Shown here: piece after piece, positions 27,798 through 37,777 of the stretch
Numbering within the stretch: position 1 is the stretch's first letter
Layout of the letters: every line of letters starts with the position of its first letter
Assembly (NCBI GenBank): GCA_029779845.1
Contig: JAKOZT010000033.1
Coordinates: 1-64,000 of the forward strand
Reading direction: 5' to 3'
Source: Pseudomonadota bacterium
Lineage (GTDB): Bacteria > Pseudomonadota > Gammaproteobacteria > Burkholderiales > Burkholderiaceae_C
Length of the DNA stretch: 64,000 nt
Program-made: the position numbers and the translations under genes
Notes under the pieces: model-generated
What the model was told of the DNA's origin: nothing
What the model saw: the letters and a program-made list of their open reading frames with translations, nothing else
Database searches by the model: none

Positions 27798-30047
27798 TCA
27801 GGGCCGCCCGACGAAGAGATACAGCCCCGCCGAGCCCTGCGGCGCGTAGGTCAGCCCGAAGTACACCGGCCCGAGGCCGGTGTCGGCGCCGAGGAAGGCG
27901 CTCATGCCGCTGCGCAGGTCGCGCCCGCGCACGTCGGCCCAGCGCTGCCAGGCGTTGCCGGCTTCGAGCGTGGCGCCGACGAAGAAGCCGCGCGTGAACA
28001 GGGGCGCCGTCAGCGAGCGGCGGTACCAGGTCAGGCGCGCGAACACCACGCTGTTGCCGTCGAGCTGGCCGCTGCGGTAGCCCGAGAGCTGGTGGAAGCC
28101 GCCGAGCGTGTAGCGGCCCAGCGCGCTCAGTTCGTCCTGCGGCGTGCGCTGCACGCGCGCGTAGAGGTTCAGCGTGTGCTGGCCCCAGCTGCGCGCCGCC
28201 GTGCCCTCGGCCTCGAAGCGCGTGAAGTCGTGCAGCGTCGTGCTGCCGCTGTGGCGGCGCCGTCCGCCCACCGCCTCGGCATCGAAGCGGTAGCCGCGCG
28301 TCGGGAAGTTGGCGAAGTCGAGCTGGTCGATCACCGCGGCGATGCGCAGGCCGCTCTCGCGGACCGTCGCCGCGCGATCGGCGCCGTTCAGCGCGCTGGC
28401 GACGACATCGGGCGTGGTGCGCTGCACCTGCAGCATCAGCCCCATGCGCAGCTCGCCCAGCTCGGCCCAGGGCTGGCCGAGGTCGAGCCCGAGCGTGCCG
28501 CTCTTGCGGTTGTACAGGCTGATCACGGCGCCGCTGTCGGCGTCGTAGCGCGTGATGTCGCGCCGCAGCGCCTCGGCCCAGGCCGAGACGAACCAGTCGT
28601 TGCTGATGCCCAGCGTCCAGTTCAGCGGGTGGTAGATCTCGCTGTACCAGCGCGGCACCTGGCCGATCTGCACCTGGTTGCGCCACTCGCTGCCGTTGGC
28701 GTCGAGCCAGTGGCGGTTGTGGCTGATCTTGACGTTGAAGCCGCTGCCGCCGCGGAAGTCGGTCTCCAGGTCGAGCCCGATGCGGAAGTAGTGCGGGCCC
28801 CAGGGCTTGTCTTCCAGCTCGAACACCAGGCCGTCGCCCTCGGGTGTGGAGGCGAGCAGGTAGTCGGCGCGCAGGTAGTCGCCGCTGGCGGCCAGGCGCC
28901 GCGCGTCGCGCTCGGCGCGCGCGGCGTCGAAGGGCTGGCCGGTCTTCGATTCGAGCTGCGCCGCGAAGCGCTGCGGGTTGGTCAGCTCGCTGCCCTCGAA
29001 GCGGATGAACGACACCGTCGCTTCCGGCTTGGCCGGCAGCGGCCGCGCGGCGCGCCACTGCGCATAGGCCGGCTCGGGCAGCGCGAGCGCGGCCAGCCGC
29101 GCTGCCAGCGGCTGCGCGCCCTGCTCGCCGGCGGCGATCAGCTCGCGCGTGCGCGCGAAGTCGGAGGAGCTGAGCGTGCCCAGGTCGGGCGCGATCAGCA
29201 CGTCGCGCGCGCCCAGCGTGGCCAGGCTGCGCTGCACGTTCTGCTCGGTCAGGATGTTGATCATCTGCGCCGTCAGCCCGCCCACCGAGCCCAGCGTGTC
29301 GCGCCCGCCGATCGGCGTGCCGATGTTGACGACGATCAGCACGTCGGCGCCCATCGCGCGCGCCACCGCCACCGGCACGTTGTCGACCAGCCCGCCGTCG
29401 CCGAGGATGCGCCCGTCGACCTCGGTGGGCGCGAAGACGCCGGGCACGCTCATGCTGGAGCGCAGCGCGAGCGCGAGGTCGCCCTGCGCGAGCACGACGG
29501 GCTTGCCGCTTTCCAGGTCGGTGGCCAGCGCGCGGAAGGCGATCGGCAGCGCGTCGAAGTCGCGCACCTCGCGCACCGGCAGCGTGTAGCGGCGCAGCAG
29601 CGTCTCCAGGCCGCGGCCCGACAGCGCGCCGAGCGGCGCGCGCAGCTCGCCGTCGCGCATGCCGATCTCGATCACCGGCGAGATCTCGAAGTCTTCCTCC
29701 TTGCGCCGCTGCGAGAGCAGCTGGCGGTCGACGCGGCTCGCGAACATCGTGCCCCAGTCGACCTTGAGCAATTCGGTCTCGAGCTGCGCGGCGCTCATGC
29801 CGCTGGCGTACAGGCCGCCGATGATCGCGCCCATCGAGGTGCCCGCGATCACGTGGACCGGCACGCGCTCGCGCTCCAGCACCTTGAGCACGCCGATGTG
29901 CGCGAGGCCGCGCGCGCCACCGCCGGAGAGCACCAGGCCGATGCGCGGCGCTCGCGCGCCTTCCTGCGCCGCTTCCTGCGTGGCCTGCTGCGCCCCGGCG
30001 AACCCGGCGGCGAGCAGCATCAGCGCGAACAGCAGCGCGCGCCGCAT
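27798..30047 (-). CDS. Patatin-like phospholipase with Omp85-type barrel (PlpD-like, type Vd)
   Basis: A 749-residue exported protein. A signal peptide (residues 1-19) is followed by a patatin domain at about 35-235: oxyanion loop GLVLSGGGARGLAHIGVL, nucleophile motif GTSMG (Ser near 69) and catalytic DGG in ILGDGGLVDNVPV. A POTRA-like segment (FIRFEGSELTNPQRF, about 345-420) and a C-terminal 16-strand-type beta-barrel follow, with the Omp85-like closing part FGLTYAPQGSAGLYLFVG. This is the layout of Pseudomonas PlpD and Fusobacterium FplA, where the lipase is presented or released at the surface. Its ATG overlaps the DUF1631 stop by one base. Confidence 0.92.
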   Translation of the reverse strand: MRRALLFALMLLAAGFAGAQQATQEAAQEGARAPRIGLVLSGGGARGLAHIGVLKVLERERVPVHVIAGTSMGAIIGGLYASGMSAAQLETELLKVDWGTMFASRVDRQLLSQRRKEEDFEISPVIEIGMRDGELRAPLGALSGRGLETLLRRYTLPVREVRDFDALPIAFRALATDLESGKPVVLAQGDLALALRSSMSVPGVFAPTEVDGRILGDGGLVDNVPVAVARAMGADVLIVVNIGTPIGGRDTLGSVGGLTAQMINILTEQNVQRSLATLGARDVLIAPDLGTLSSSDFARTRELIAAGEQGAQPLAARLAALALPEPAYAQWRAARPLPAKPEATVSFIRFEGSELTNPQRFAAQLESKTGQPFDAARAERDARRLAASGDYLRADYLLASTPEGDGLVFELEDKPWGPHYFRIGLDLETDFRGGSGFNVKISHNRHWLDANGSEWRNQVQIGQVPRWYSEIYHPLNWTLGISNDWFVSAWAEALRRDITRYDADSGAVISLYNRKSGTLGLDLGQPWAELGELRMGLMLQVQRTTPDVVASALNGADRAATVRESGLRIAAVIDQLDFANFPTRGYRFDAEAVGGRRRHSGSTTLHDFTRFEAEGTAARSWGQHTLNLYARVQRTPQDELSALGRYTLGGFHQLSGYRSGQLDGNSVVFARLTWYRRSLTAPLFTRGFFVGATLEAGNAWQRWADVRGRDLRSGMSAFLGADTGLGPVYFGLTYAPQGSAGLYLFVGRP

Positions 30048-32029
30048 CAGCCGGGCAGCGGCAGTTCGTTGACCAGCGTGTCGATCGCGCGCTGCACCAG
30101 CGGCTTGTCTTCCTGCGGCTGCAAGAGGCCGGCGCCCTCCAGGCGTTCGAGCGCGCGCCGCGTGATCGAGTGCGTCTGGCCCGGCTGCTCGCCGGCGAAC
30201 AGCAGGTACAGGCCCTTGTCGCTGCGCCACAGCAGCTGCACGCGCGTCCAGCGCCCGCGCACGAACAGGCGTAGCCGCTCGCCAGGCTGGAGCCGGTCGA
30301 CGTGGCGCGCGGCGTCTTCCGGCGCGCCGATGTCGGTGTGCAGGAAGTCGGCCGGCACGGTGTCCATCGAGGCGAGGTCGATCACCGAATCGCCGAACGG
30401 GCGCGCCAGCGGCGTCTCGGGGATCACCTCGTCGCGCATGCGCTGCACGATCTGCTCGGGCGTCAGCGCGGCCTCGCTGCTCGCGGCGCGCGCGGCGGGG
30501 CGCAGCGCCTCGGCGTGGATCGGCATCAGCGTGTCGAGCACGGCCTGCTGCTCGGCCTCGGGCAGGGCGATCAGCGCCATGCCGCTGCGCAGCCGCTGCA
30601 GCAGCCCGGGCAGCAGCGCGACGAGGCGCTGGCGGCTCTGCGGATGCGCGGGCGGCGCGAGGCTCCACAGCAGGTCGTCGACCGCGCGCAGGTAGCCCGG
30701 CGTCGGCTCGGCCTGCTCGCCGAAGCGCACCATGGCCTCGGCCAGCACCTTGGCCCAGGTGGCGGTGACGAAGCGGCGGATGCTCGCCGGCGCGCTGACC
30801 GGCGCCATCTGGTCGGCCAGGCGCTGCGACAGCACTTGTTCGAGCACGTCGCGGCGCTCGGCGCGCTGCAGGCTCTCCACGCTGTGCGCGGCTTCGCGCA
30901 GCTGCCACTGCAGCTGCTCGGCGAGGAAGGCGTCGATGCGCGCCAGCGCGCGGCGGAACGGCGTGGCGTCGCCCACCTGCGCGCGCGAGACTTCCTCGGC
31001 CAGCGCGTCGCAGAAGGCGAGCAGCGCGACCAGGCGCTTGTCGCCCGCCGCCGGGTACGAGCGGCCGGCCGCGGCGATGCGGTTCATCAGCTGCCACACC
31101 GGGTGCGCGGGGGCGTCGAGGATGCTGCTGTCCTGCAGCGCGACGCGCAGCGCCGCCACCTGCAGCCGCGCGAGCACCGCGCGCACCGGCGCGCCGACCA
31201 GCGTGTCGGCCTGGATGGCGGCGAACAATCGCGTCAGCAGCGCCGCGACGCGCCCGTCGGTGCCCGCCGGCGCGGCTGCCATGCCGGGCAGCGGCGCGAG
31301 TTCGCCGGCCGGCACGTTGGCCAGCAGCGGCCCCAGCATGCCGGCGAGCGCCGCCTCGCGCGCGCTGGCGCTGCGGCTGCTCACCGCGCCGGGCGCCAGC
31401 AGCACGGTGCGGTAGACGCCCGGCTGCACGCCCGCGGCTTCGAGCCGCGAGCTGGCGGCGGCCCAGGCGTTCTTGAGCAGCCCGGCCATCACGCCGGCGG
31501 ACAGCCGCAGCAGCGTGGCGCGGTGCGCCGGCGCGGGCACGATCGCGCAGGCCGCCTCCCACAGCGCGGTGGCGTAGACGATCGGGCGCAGCGGGTTGGA
31601 CTCCTCGCTGACGTGGTCCAGCCCGCACAGCGTGGAGGTGAAGGTCTGCAGTTCGCGGCGCTCCCACTCGGCGGTGCTGTCGATCAGCTGCAGCGCGCGC
31701 GAGATCTCGATGTCGGTCTCGACGCGCGATTCGTCCATCAGCTCCAGCGCGGCCGGCGCGGCGTGCGCTGCGGCCGCCGCGCCGTCGGCCGCGGCCAGCT
31801 CGCGCTGCACGCCCTCGCGCAGCGCTTCGAGGAAGCGCGCCTGGTAGCGCGCGCCCTGGCGCTGCAGCGCCTCGACCAGCTCGAACTGGCGCTCGCGCTC
31901 GCTTTGCGCCAGGCCGTCGCGGCTGTCGCGCAGCAGCGCCAGCGTGCCCGCGACGCAGCGCTCGATCATCGGCGCGGAGCGGGCCAGTTCGTCGTCGACG
32001 AAGCTCAGCAATCGGGCGGGAGCGCTCAT
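30047..32029 (-). CDS. DUF1631 family protein
   Basis: A 660-residue soluble, largely helical protein matching in style the betaproteobacterial DUF1631 family. Helical, alanine/arginine-rich repeats run through residues 1-520. A C-terminal beta-rich module of about 100 residues contains LQPGERLRLFVRGRWTRVQLLWRS and KGLYLLFAGEQPGQTHSITRRALERL. That module resembles PilZ/SH3-like beta-barrels in pattern, but the RxxxR c-di-GMP motif is not evident. Function is unknown. It is transcribed just upstream of, and overlaps, the PlpD-like gene, so the two are very likely co-expressed. Confidence 0.82.
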   Translation of the reverse strand: MSAPARLLSFVDDELARSAPMIERCVAGTLALLRDSRDGLAQSERERQFELVEALQRQGARYQARFLEALREGVQRELAAADGAAAAAHAAPAALELMDESRVETDIEISRALQLIDSTAEWERRELQTFTSTLCGLDHVSEESNPLRPIVYATALWEAACAIVPAPAHRATLLRLSAGVMAGLLKNAWAAASSRLEAAGVQPGVYRTVLLAPGAVSSRSASAREAALAGMLGPLLANVPAGELAPLPGMAAAPAGTDGRVAALLTRLFAAIQADTLVGAPVRAVLARLQVAALRVALQDSSILDAPAHPVWQLMNRIAAAGRSYPAAGDKRLVALLAFCDALAEEVSRAQVGDATPFRRALARIDAFLAEQLQWQLREAAHSVESLQRAERRDVLEQVLSQRLADQMAPVSAPASIRRFVTATWAKVLAEAMVRFGEQAEPTPGYLRAVDDLLWSLAPPAHPQSRQRLVALLPGLLQRLRSGMALIALPEAEQQAVLDTLMPIHAEALRPAARAASSEAALTPEQIVQRMRDEVIPETPLARPFGDSVIDLASMDTVPADFLHTDIGAPEDAARHVDRLQPGERLRLFVRGRWTRVQLLWRSDKGLYLLFAGEQPGQTHSITRRALERLEGAGLLQPQEDKPLVQRAIDTLVNELPLPG

Positions 32030-32090
32030 GCCGCCGATTATGAATTGCGGTGCCCCGAGAAGTGCCAGCGTGACTTCAAACTTATGCTCC

Positions 32091-32546
32091 GTGGCCAGGG
32101 CCGCGGGGGTTGCGGCTCACGAGCCGCACATCGACGCGAGCGAGTTCGACGCGATCTATTTCACCGGCGGGCATGCCGTCATGTGGGACTTCCCCGACAA
32201 CGAGGGGCTGCAGCGCATCACCCGCGCCATCCACGAGCGCGGCGGCATCGTTTCATCGGTCTGCCACGGCTACTGCGGGCTGCTGGACACCCGGCTGGCG
32301 GACGGCACGCTGCTGGTGGCCGGGCGGCGCGTCACGGGGTTCTCGTGGCGCGAAGAAGTGCTGGCAGGGGTGGCTGCGAAGATGCCCTACAACGCCGAGG
32401 AAGAGATGAAGCGGCGCGGCGCGCGCTACGAGAAGGCGTGGCTGCCGTTCGTCTCGAACGTCGTCGTCGACGGCCGGCTGGTGACCGGCCAGAACCCCAC
32501 GTCGGCCAAGGCGACGGCCGAGCACGTGGCCGACTTGCTGAAGTAA
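32091..32546 (+). pseudogene. 5'-truncated DJ-1/PfpI-family protein (Hsp31-like)
   Basis: The C-terminal two thirds of a DJ-1/PfpI glutamine-amidotransferase-like protein. FDAIYFTGGHAVMWDFPD matches the middle of the family, and the nucleophile cysteine is intact in VSSVCHGYCGLL. The fold then runs to a natural end (NPTSAKATAEHVADLLK). The first 70-90 residues, including the strand that carries the acidic active-site residue, are missing. Upstream DNA runs straight into the divergent DUF1631 start. A GTG at 32091 could still start a 151-residue fragment. Most likely a degraded gene; a short functional product cannot be excluded. Confidence 0.7.
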
Positions 32547-32572
32547 AAAGGGCTGCCCGAAGGCAGCCCTTT
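32544..32572 (-). terminator. Intrinsic terminator of the groESL operon
   Basis: On the minus strand: AAA, GGGCTGCC, loop TTCG, GGCAGCCC, TTTTTA. The 8-bp stem with a UUCG tetraloop and T-tract lies 26 nt after the groEL stop. Its far end touches the stop codon of the DJ-1 remnant on the other strand, for which it may also act weakly. Confidence 0.9.
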
Positions 32573-32598
32573 GGTCGAGCACGGGGCTCGGGCGGACA

Positions 32599-34281
<1,683 letters not shown>

Positions 34282-34575
34282 TTACTTCTTCTCGACGACC
34301 GCGAAGAGGTCTTCCTCGCGCATCACCAGCAGTTCGTCGCCATCGACCTTGACGGTCTGGCCGCTGTACTTGCCGAACAGCACGCGGTCGCCCACCTTGA
34401 TGTTCAGGGTCACGAAATCGCCCTTGTCGTTGCGCTTGCCCGGGCCGACGGCCAGGACTTCGCCCTGGTCGGGCTTCTCGGCCGCGTTGTCGGGAATGAC
34501 GATGCCCGAGGCGGTCTTGGTCTCTTGTTCCAGGCGCTTGACGATCACACGATCGTGCAACGGACGAAGTTTCAT
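34282..34575 (-). CDS. groS: Co-chaperonin GroES (10 kDa)
   Basis: The 97-residue lid of the GroEL chamber. The canonical [17 protein letters not shown]-terminus, mobile loop [18 protein letters not shown] (residues 18-35, with the GroEL-binding IVI) and [11 protein letters not shown] are present. A GGAG site precedes ATG 34575. It is the first gene of the groES-groEL operon, with a CIRCE element and a heat-shock promoter about 90-150 nt upstream. Confidence 0.99.
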   Translation of the reverse strand: MKLRPLHDRVIVKRLEQETKTASGIVIPDNAAEKPDQGEVLAVGPGKRNDKGDFVTLNIKVGDRVLFGKYSGQTVKVDGDELLVMREEDLFAVVEKK

Positions 34576-34661
34576 AGCATCTCCTTGATGACTCGGAACT
34601 GAATCGTGATGGGGAACGAGCGAGAAGTCTGCGCTCATTCACTTGGCCGCCGTCGGCGGCA

Positions 34662-34688
34662 TTAGCACTCATGCCTAACGAGTGCTAG
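34662..34688 (-). promoter_or_regulatory. CIRCE operator (HrcA binding site) of groESL
   Basis: Inverted repeat TTAGCACTC - 9 nt - GAGTGCTAG, one base from the CIRCE consensus (final A replaced by G). It lies immediately downstream of the -10 box, so bound HrcA would cover the transcription start. HrcA is not encoded in the window. Confidence 0.95.
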
Positions 34689-34695
34689 CAAACGG

Positions 34696-34723
34696 ATTAT
34701 AGGGGTCGGTCTTCGGCTTTCAA
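34696..34723 (-). promoter_or_regulatory. Overlapping sigma-32 and sigma-70 promoter of groESL
   Basis: On the minus strand TTGAAA (34723-34718), 16-bp spacer, perfect TATAAT (34701-34696). The same bases also fit the heat-shock sigma-32 pattern: CTTGAAA, 12 nt, CCCCTAT. The start site would fall at about 34689, at the edge of the CIRCE. This predicts both activation by sigma-32 and repression by HrcA. Confidence 0.85.
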
Positions 34724-34747
34724 GACGGCTCAGGGATTGCCGCAGCC

Positions 34748-35296
34748 TCAGGGCCGGCCGGTGCAGGCGTAGGCCGAGATCATGTAGGTCTGCACCACCG
34801 GCGCGCCGCTCAGCCCGCGCTGCGGCGCGGGGCAGCGGCTGGCCGAGCCGCGGTAAAGCGTGCCGAGCCGGCGGCCGGCGCAGTACGCGCGCGCCGCGTT
34901 GGCGACCTCGGCCAGCGGCACGCTGCGCAGCGAATGCCAGAAGACGATGCCGTCGGCGGCGTGCGAGAGCACGGCCACCGGCGGATGCTCGCTGCCGGTC
35001 GGGTCGGTGAAGGCGCCGGCGAGGTCGAGCGCGCGCAGCGTCGCGTCGATCTTCATCAGGCCCTGGACCGGGCGCGACGCCACCGCGGCGATGGCGGCCA
35101 GGCGCGGGTTGCCGGCCGCGTCCGCATCGCAGGCGCGCCATTGGGTGCTGCTGCGCGGGCCGTAGCCGTTTTCGTCGAGCCCGGCGTAGGGCATGCCGGC
35201 GGCCGGCACCGCGGTGGGCGCGAACGCCTCGCCGGCGGCGCAGCCGCCGAGCAGGCCGGCCGCGAGCAGGGCGAGTGTGCGGCGCGCGCCGCGCAT
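34748..35296 (-). CDS. Putative lipoprotein of unknown function
   Basis: A 182-residue protein with a lipoprotein signal (LALLAAGLLGGCAAG, lipobox LGGC, Cys19). The mature part contains four or more further cysteines (near residues 55, 139, 155 and 179), perhaps in disulfides, and the segment AVASRPVQGLMKIDATLRALDLAG. I recognise no family. It is the last gene of the pilB-pilC-pilD-coaE-zapD-yacG run, starting 2 nt after yacG. Confidence 0.65.
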   Translation of the reverse strand: MRGARRTLALLAAGLLGGCAAGEAFAPTAVPAAGMPYAGLDENGYGPRSSTQWRACDADAAGNPRLAAIAAVASRPVQGLMKIDATLRALDLAGAFTDPTGSEHPPVAVLSHAADGIVFWHSLRSVPLAEVANAARAYCAGRRLGTLYRGSASRCPAPQRGLSGAPVVQTYMISAYACTGRP

Positions 35297-35298
35297 CG

Positions 35299-35520
35299 TC
35301 AGTGGCGCGGCGGCGCCTCGGCGCCGCCTTCGTCGTCGCCCGGCGCGGCCGGGTCGCCGGCGTCCGCCACGCGGTAGTGCTCGCTCGCCCAGGCGCCGAA
35401 GTCGTGGTTCTTGCAGCGTTCGCTGCAGAACGGCCGCCAGGGGTTGTCGGCGCTGTAGCGGCTGTCGCCGCCGCAGGCCGGGCAGCGCACGAGGCGCTGC
35501 GGCTTCGCAGCGCCCGTCAT
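35299..35520 (-). CDS. yacG: DNA gyrase inhibitor YacG (zinc protein)
   Basis: A 73-residue zinc-binding protein. The four-cysteine site is visible: CPACGG (residues 15-20) and FCSERCKNHD with the family-typical WRPFCS and DFGAWASE. In E. coli YacG binds GyrB and inhibits gyrase. The acidic C-terminal tail (DDEGGAEAP) is poorly conserved in general. The ATG at 35520 overlaps the zapD stop by 4 nt. The coaE-zapD-yacG trio downstream of pilD is widely conserved in proteobacteria. Confidence 0.93.
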   Translation of the reverse strand: MTGAAKPQRLVRCPACGGDSRYSADNPWRPFCSERCKNHDFGAWASEHYRVADAGDPAAPGDDEGGAEAPPRH

Positions 35521-36275
35521 GCGCACAGCGTCAGCTCGAAGCTGGTGTCCTCGCCGCTGGGGCGCAGGCGGCCTTCGCCGTCCTGGCGCATCAGGCGGAT
35601 CGCCACCATCAGCCGGTGGCCGCTGATCTCGGGCACCAGCTCGTGCACGCCGGCGGGCAGCCGCAGCCGCAGCAGGTGGTAGACGCGCCCGGCCGGCAGG
35701 CTCTGCTGGAACTGGCCGCCCGGGGCCACCACCTTGTGCGGCACGCCGGCATCGCGCAGCAGCCCGAGCAGCACCGACAGCGCCTCGGCCAGCGGCATCA
35801 GCGTGGCGGCCCACTGCATCAGGTCGGCGCGGCGCCGCGCCGCGTCGTGCTTCTGCCAGGCGTAGTAGGCCGGCAGGTCGAACTCGCAGGTGCCGCCGGG
35901 AATGCTGATGCGGCTGCGGATGCTCATCAGCCACTCGTTGCCCGTCAACGCCGCGCCGGCCTTGCCCGGCAGCTGGTTCAGGCCGTTGAAGGCGTGGTCG
36001 ACGCGCGCGAGCACCTCGTCGAGCGCCGCCTCCGAGATCGACGGGTTGCCGCGGTAGCCGGCGAGTTGAGCCTTCTGGCGCTCCAGGTCCTTCAGCAGGT
36101 CGGACTTCAGGTCGGCGCGCGAGGCGACGTCGATGACCTCGAAGATCGTCACCAGCGCGAAGTGGTGGTCGATCGGCGCGTCGCGCGCGATCAACTGCCC
36201 GAGCCGGTCGAACAGGTGCTCGAGCCGCAGCATCGTGCGGATGCTCTCGTTGAAGGGGTACTCGTAGAGGATCAA
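35517..36275 (-). CDS. zapD: Cell division protein ZapD
   Basis: A 252-residue FtsZ-associated protein that bundles FtsZ filaments at the division site. The N-terminus ILYEYPFNESIRTMLRLEHLF and the strongly conserved RSRISIPGGTCEFDLPAYYAWQ (about residues 119-140) identify the family (formerly DUF1342/YacF). It follows coaE by 15 nt and overlaps yacG by 4 nt. Confidence 0.96.
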   Translation of the reverse strand: MILYEYPFNESIRTMLRLEHLFDRLGQLIARDAPIDHHFALVTIFEVIDVASRADLKSDLLKDLERQKAQLAGYRGNPSISEAALDEVLARVDHAFNGLNQLPGKAGAALTGNEWLMSIRSRISIPGGTCEFDLPAYYAWQKHDAARRRADLMQWAATLMPLAEALSVLLGLLRDAGVPHKVVAPGGQFQQSLPAGRVYHLLRLRLPAGVHELVPEISGHRLMVAIRLMRQDGEGRLRPSGEDTSFELTLCA

Positions 36276-36290
36276 GGCTCGGCCATTCTT

Positions 36291-36896
36291 TCACAGGCAC
36301 CAGGCTTCCCACAGAGCCTTCACTTCGTCGCGCAGTTCCGGCAGCGACAGGCCGTCGTTGTAAATCACCGCGTCGGCGCCGGCGCGGCGCGCCGTGCGGC
36401 TGGCCTGCTGCGCGAGCACGGCCTGCACGGCCTCGCGCGTCCAGCCCGAGCGCGCCATCACGCGCTCGATCTGCGTGGCTTCGCGACAGTCGACCACCAG
36501 CACGCGGTCGACCTGCTCGCGCCAGCGGCCCGATTCGATCAGCAGCGGCACGTCGAACACGACGACCGCATCGCCGGCGGCCTCGGCCTGGCGCGCCGTC
36601 TCGGCGCGGATCAGCGGGTGCAGGATGGCTTCGAGGCGCTGACGCGCCGCCGGCTCGGCGAAGACGAGCTCGCGCATGCGCGCGCGGTCCAGCGCGCCGC
36701 TGGCATCGACGAATTCCGCGCCGAACTGCGCCGCGATCGCCGGCATCGCCGCGCCGCCGGAAAGCGTGAGCGAGCGCGAGATCGCATCGGTGTCGACGAT
36801 CGCCGCGCCGAGTGCGGCGAGCGCGGCCGCGACGGTGCTCTTGCCGCTGCCGATGCCGCCGGTCAGGCCGATGCGCAGCGGCGTGGGCGAGGCCAC
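36291..36896 (-). CDS. coaE: Dephospho-CoA kinase
   Basis: The last step of coenzyme A synthesis; the preceding enzyme, CoaD, is encoded at 11.5 kb. A P-loop kinase of 201 residues with [17 protein letters not shown] at residues 8-24, DTDAISRSL for substrate binding, and [12 protein letters not shown] near residue 110. It lies between pilD (13 nt) and zapD (15 nt). Confidence 0.96.
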   Translation of the reverse strand: MASPTPLRIGLTGGIGSGKSTVAAALAALGAAIVDTDAISRSLTLSGGAAMPAIAAQFGAEFVDASGALDRARMRELVFAEPAARQRLEAILHPLIRAETARQAEAAGDAVVVFDVPLLIESGRWREQVDRVLVVDCREATQIERVMARSGWTREAVQAVLAQQASRTARRAGADAVIYNDGLSLPELRDEVKALWEAWCL

Positions 36897-36909
36897 GGCA
36901 ACACTCTCC

Positions 36910-37767
36910 TCAGGCCCAGCCGATCCAGCCCAGCACGCGCGCCGGGCCGGCCAGCATCACCGTCAGCCCGGCGCCGGCGAGGAAGGGGCCGAAGGGCACG
37001 TAGCGCCCTTCGCGCAGCGAGCTGCGCAGCTTCATCGCGATGCCGATCACGGCGCCGATCAGCGAGGCGATCAGCACGATCGGCAGGATCATCTTCAGCC
37101 CCAGCCAGGCGCCCAGCGCGGCGAGCAGCTTGAAGTCGCCGAAGCCCATGCCTTCCTTGCCGGTCAGCAGCCTGAAGAGCCAGTACACCGACCACAGCGA
37201 CAGGTAGCCCGCCACCGCGCCCCACACCGCGTCGGCCAGCGGGATGGTCCAGCCCGCCGCGGCGGCGACCAGCCCGGCCCACAGCAGCGGCAGCGTCAGG
37301 TTGTCGGGCAGGAAGGTGGTGTCCCAGTCGATGCCGGCCAGCGCGATCAGCATCGCCGACGCGCCGCACCACAACAGCGCCAGCGGCGTCGGGCCGAAGC
37401 GCCAGCCGATCGCCGCGAAGACGAGGGCGGTGAAGATCTCGACGAGCGGATAGCGCGGCGAGATCGGCGCCTTGCACGCCGAGCACTTGCCGCGCAGGCG
37501 CAGCCAGCTCAGCACCGGGATGTTCTCGTGCCAGCGGATGCGGTGCCCGCACGACGGGCAGCGCGAGGACGGCGTCGACAGCGTCAGCGGCTCGGCGGCC
37601 GGCCCGGCCGCGACGCCGAGCAGCTCGGCGCTCTCGGCGCGCCATTCGCGCTCGAGCATCAGCGGCCAGCGGTGGATGACGACGTTCAGGAAGCTGCCGA
37701 TGCACAGCCCGAGCAGCGCCAGCACCGGGGGCGTCAGCAGCCCCTGCAGGGCGAGCACGTCCAGCAT
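36910..37767 (-). CDS. pilD: Type IV prepilin peptidase/N-methyltransferase PilD
   Basis: An inner-membrane aspartic protease that cleaves and N-methylates prepilins and pseudopilins. 285 residues with about eight membrane helices. The cytoplasmic zinc loop has two CxxC pairs ([15 protein letters not shown] and CSACK, about residues 70-97). The catalytic aspartates are in [12 protein letters not shown] and in the GFGDFK (GxGD) motif. It lies 10 nt downstream of pilC. No pilin gene is nearby. Confidence 0.96.
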   Translation of the reverse strand: MLDVLALQGLLTPPVLALLGLCIGSFLNVVIHRWPLMLEREWRAESAELLGVAAGPAAEPLTLSTPSSRCPSCGHRIRWHENIPVLSWLRLRGKCSACKAPISPRYPLVEIFTALVFAAIGWRFGPTPLALLWCGASAMLIALAGIDWDTTFLPDNLTLPLLWAGLVAAAAGWTIPLADAVWGAVAGYLSLWSVYWLFRLLTGKEGMGFGDFKLLAALGAWLGLKMILPIVLIASLIGAVIGIAMKLRSSLREGRYVPFGPFLAGAGLTVMLAGPARVLGWIGWA

Positions 37768-37777
37768 CGTCGGTGCG

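Noticed and set aside
32084..32420. ATG-initiated frame (MLRGQGRGG...) over the DJ-1 remnant
   Set aside because: It is in a different frame from the DJ-1 homology and the translation is low-complexity Arg/Gly; it does not restore the missing N-terminus.
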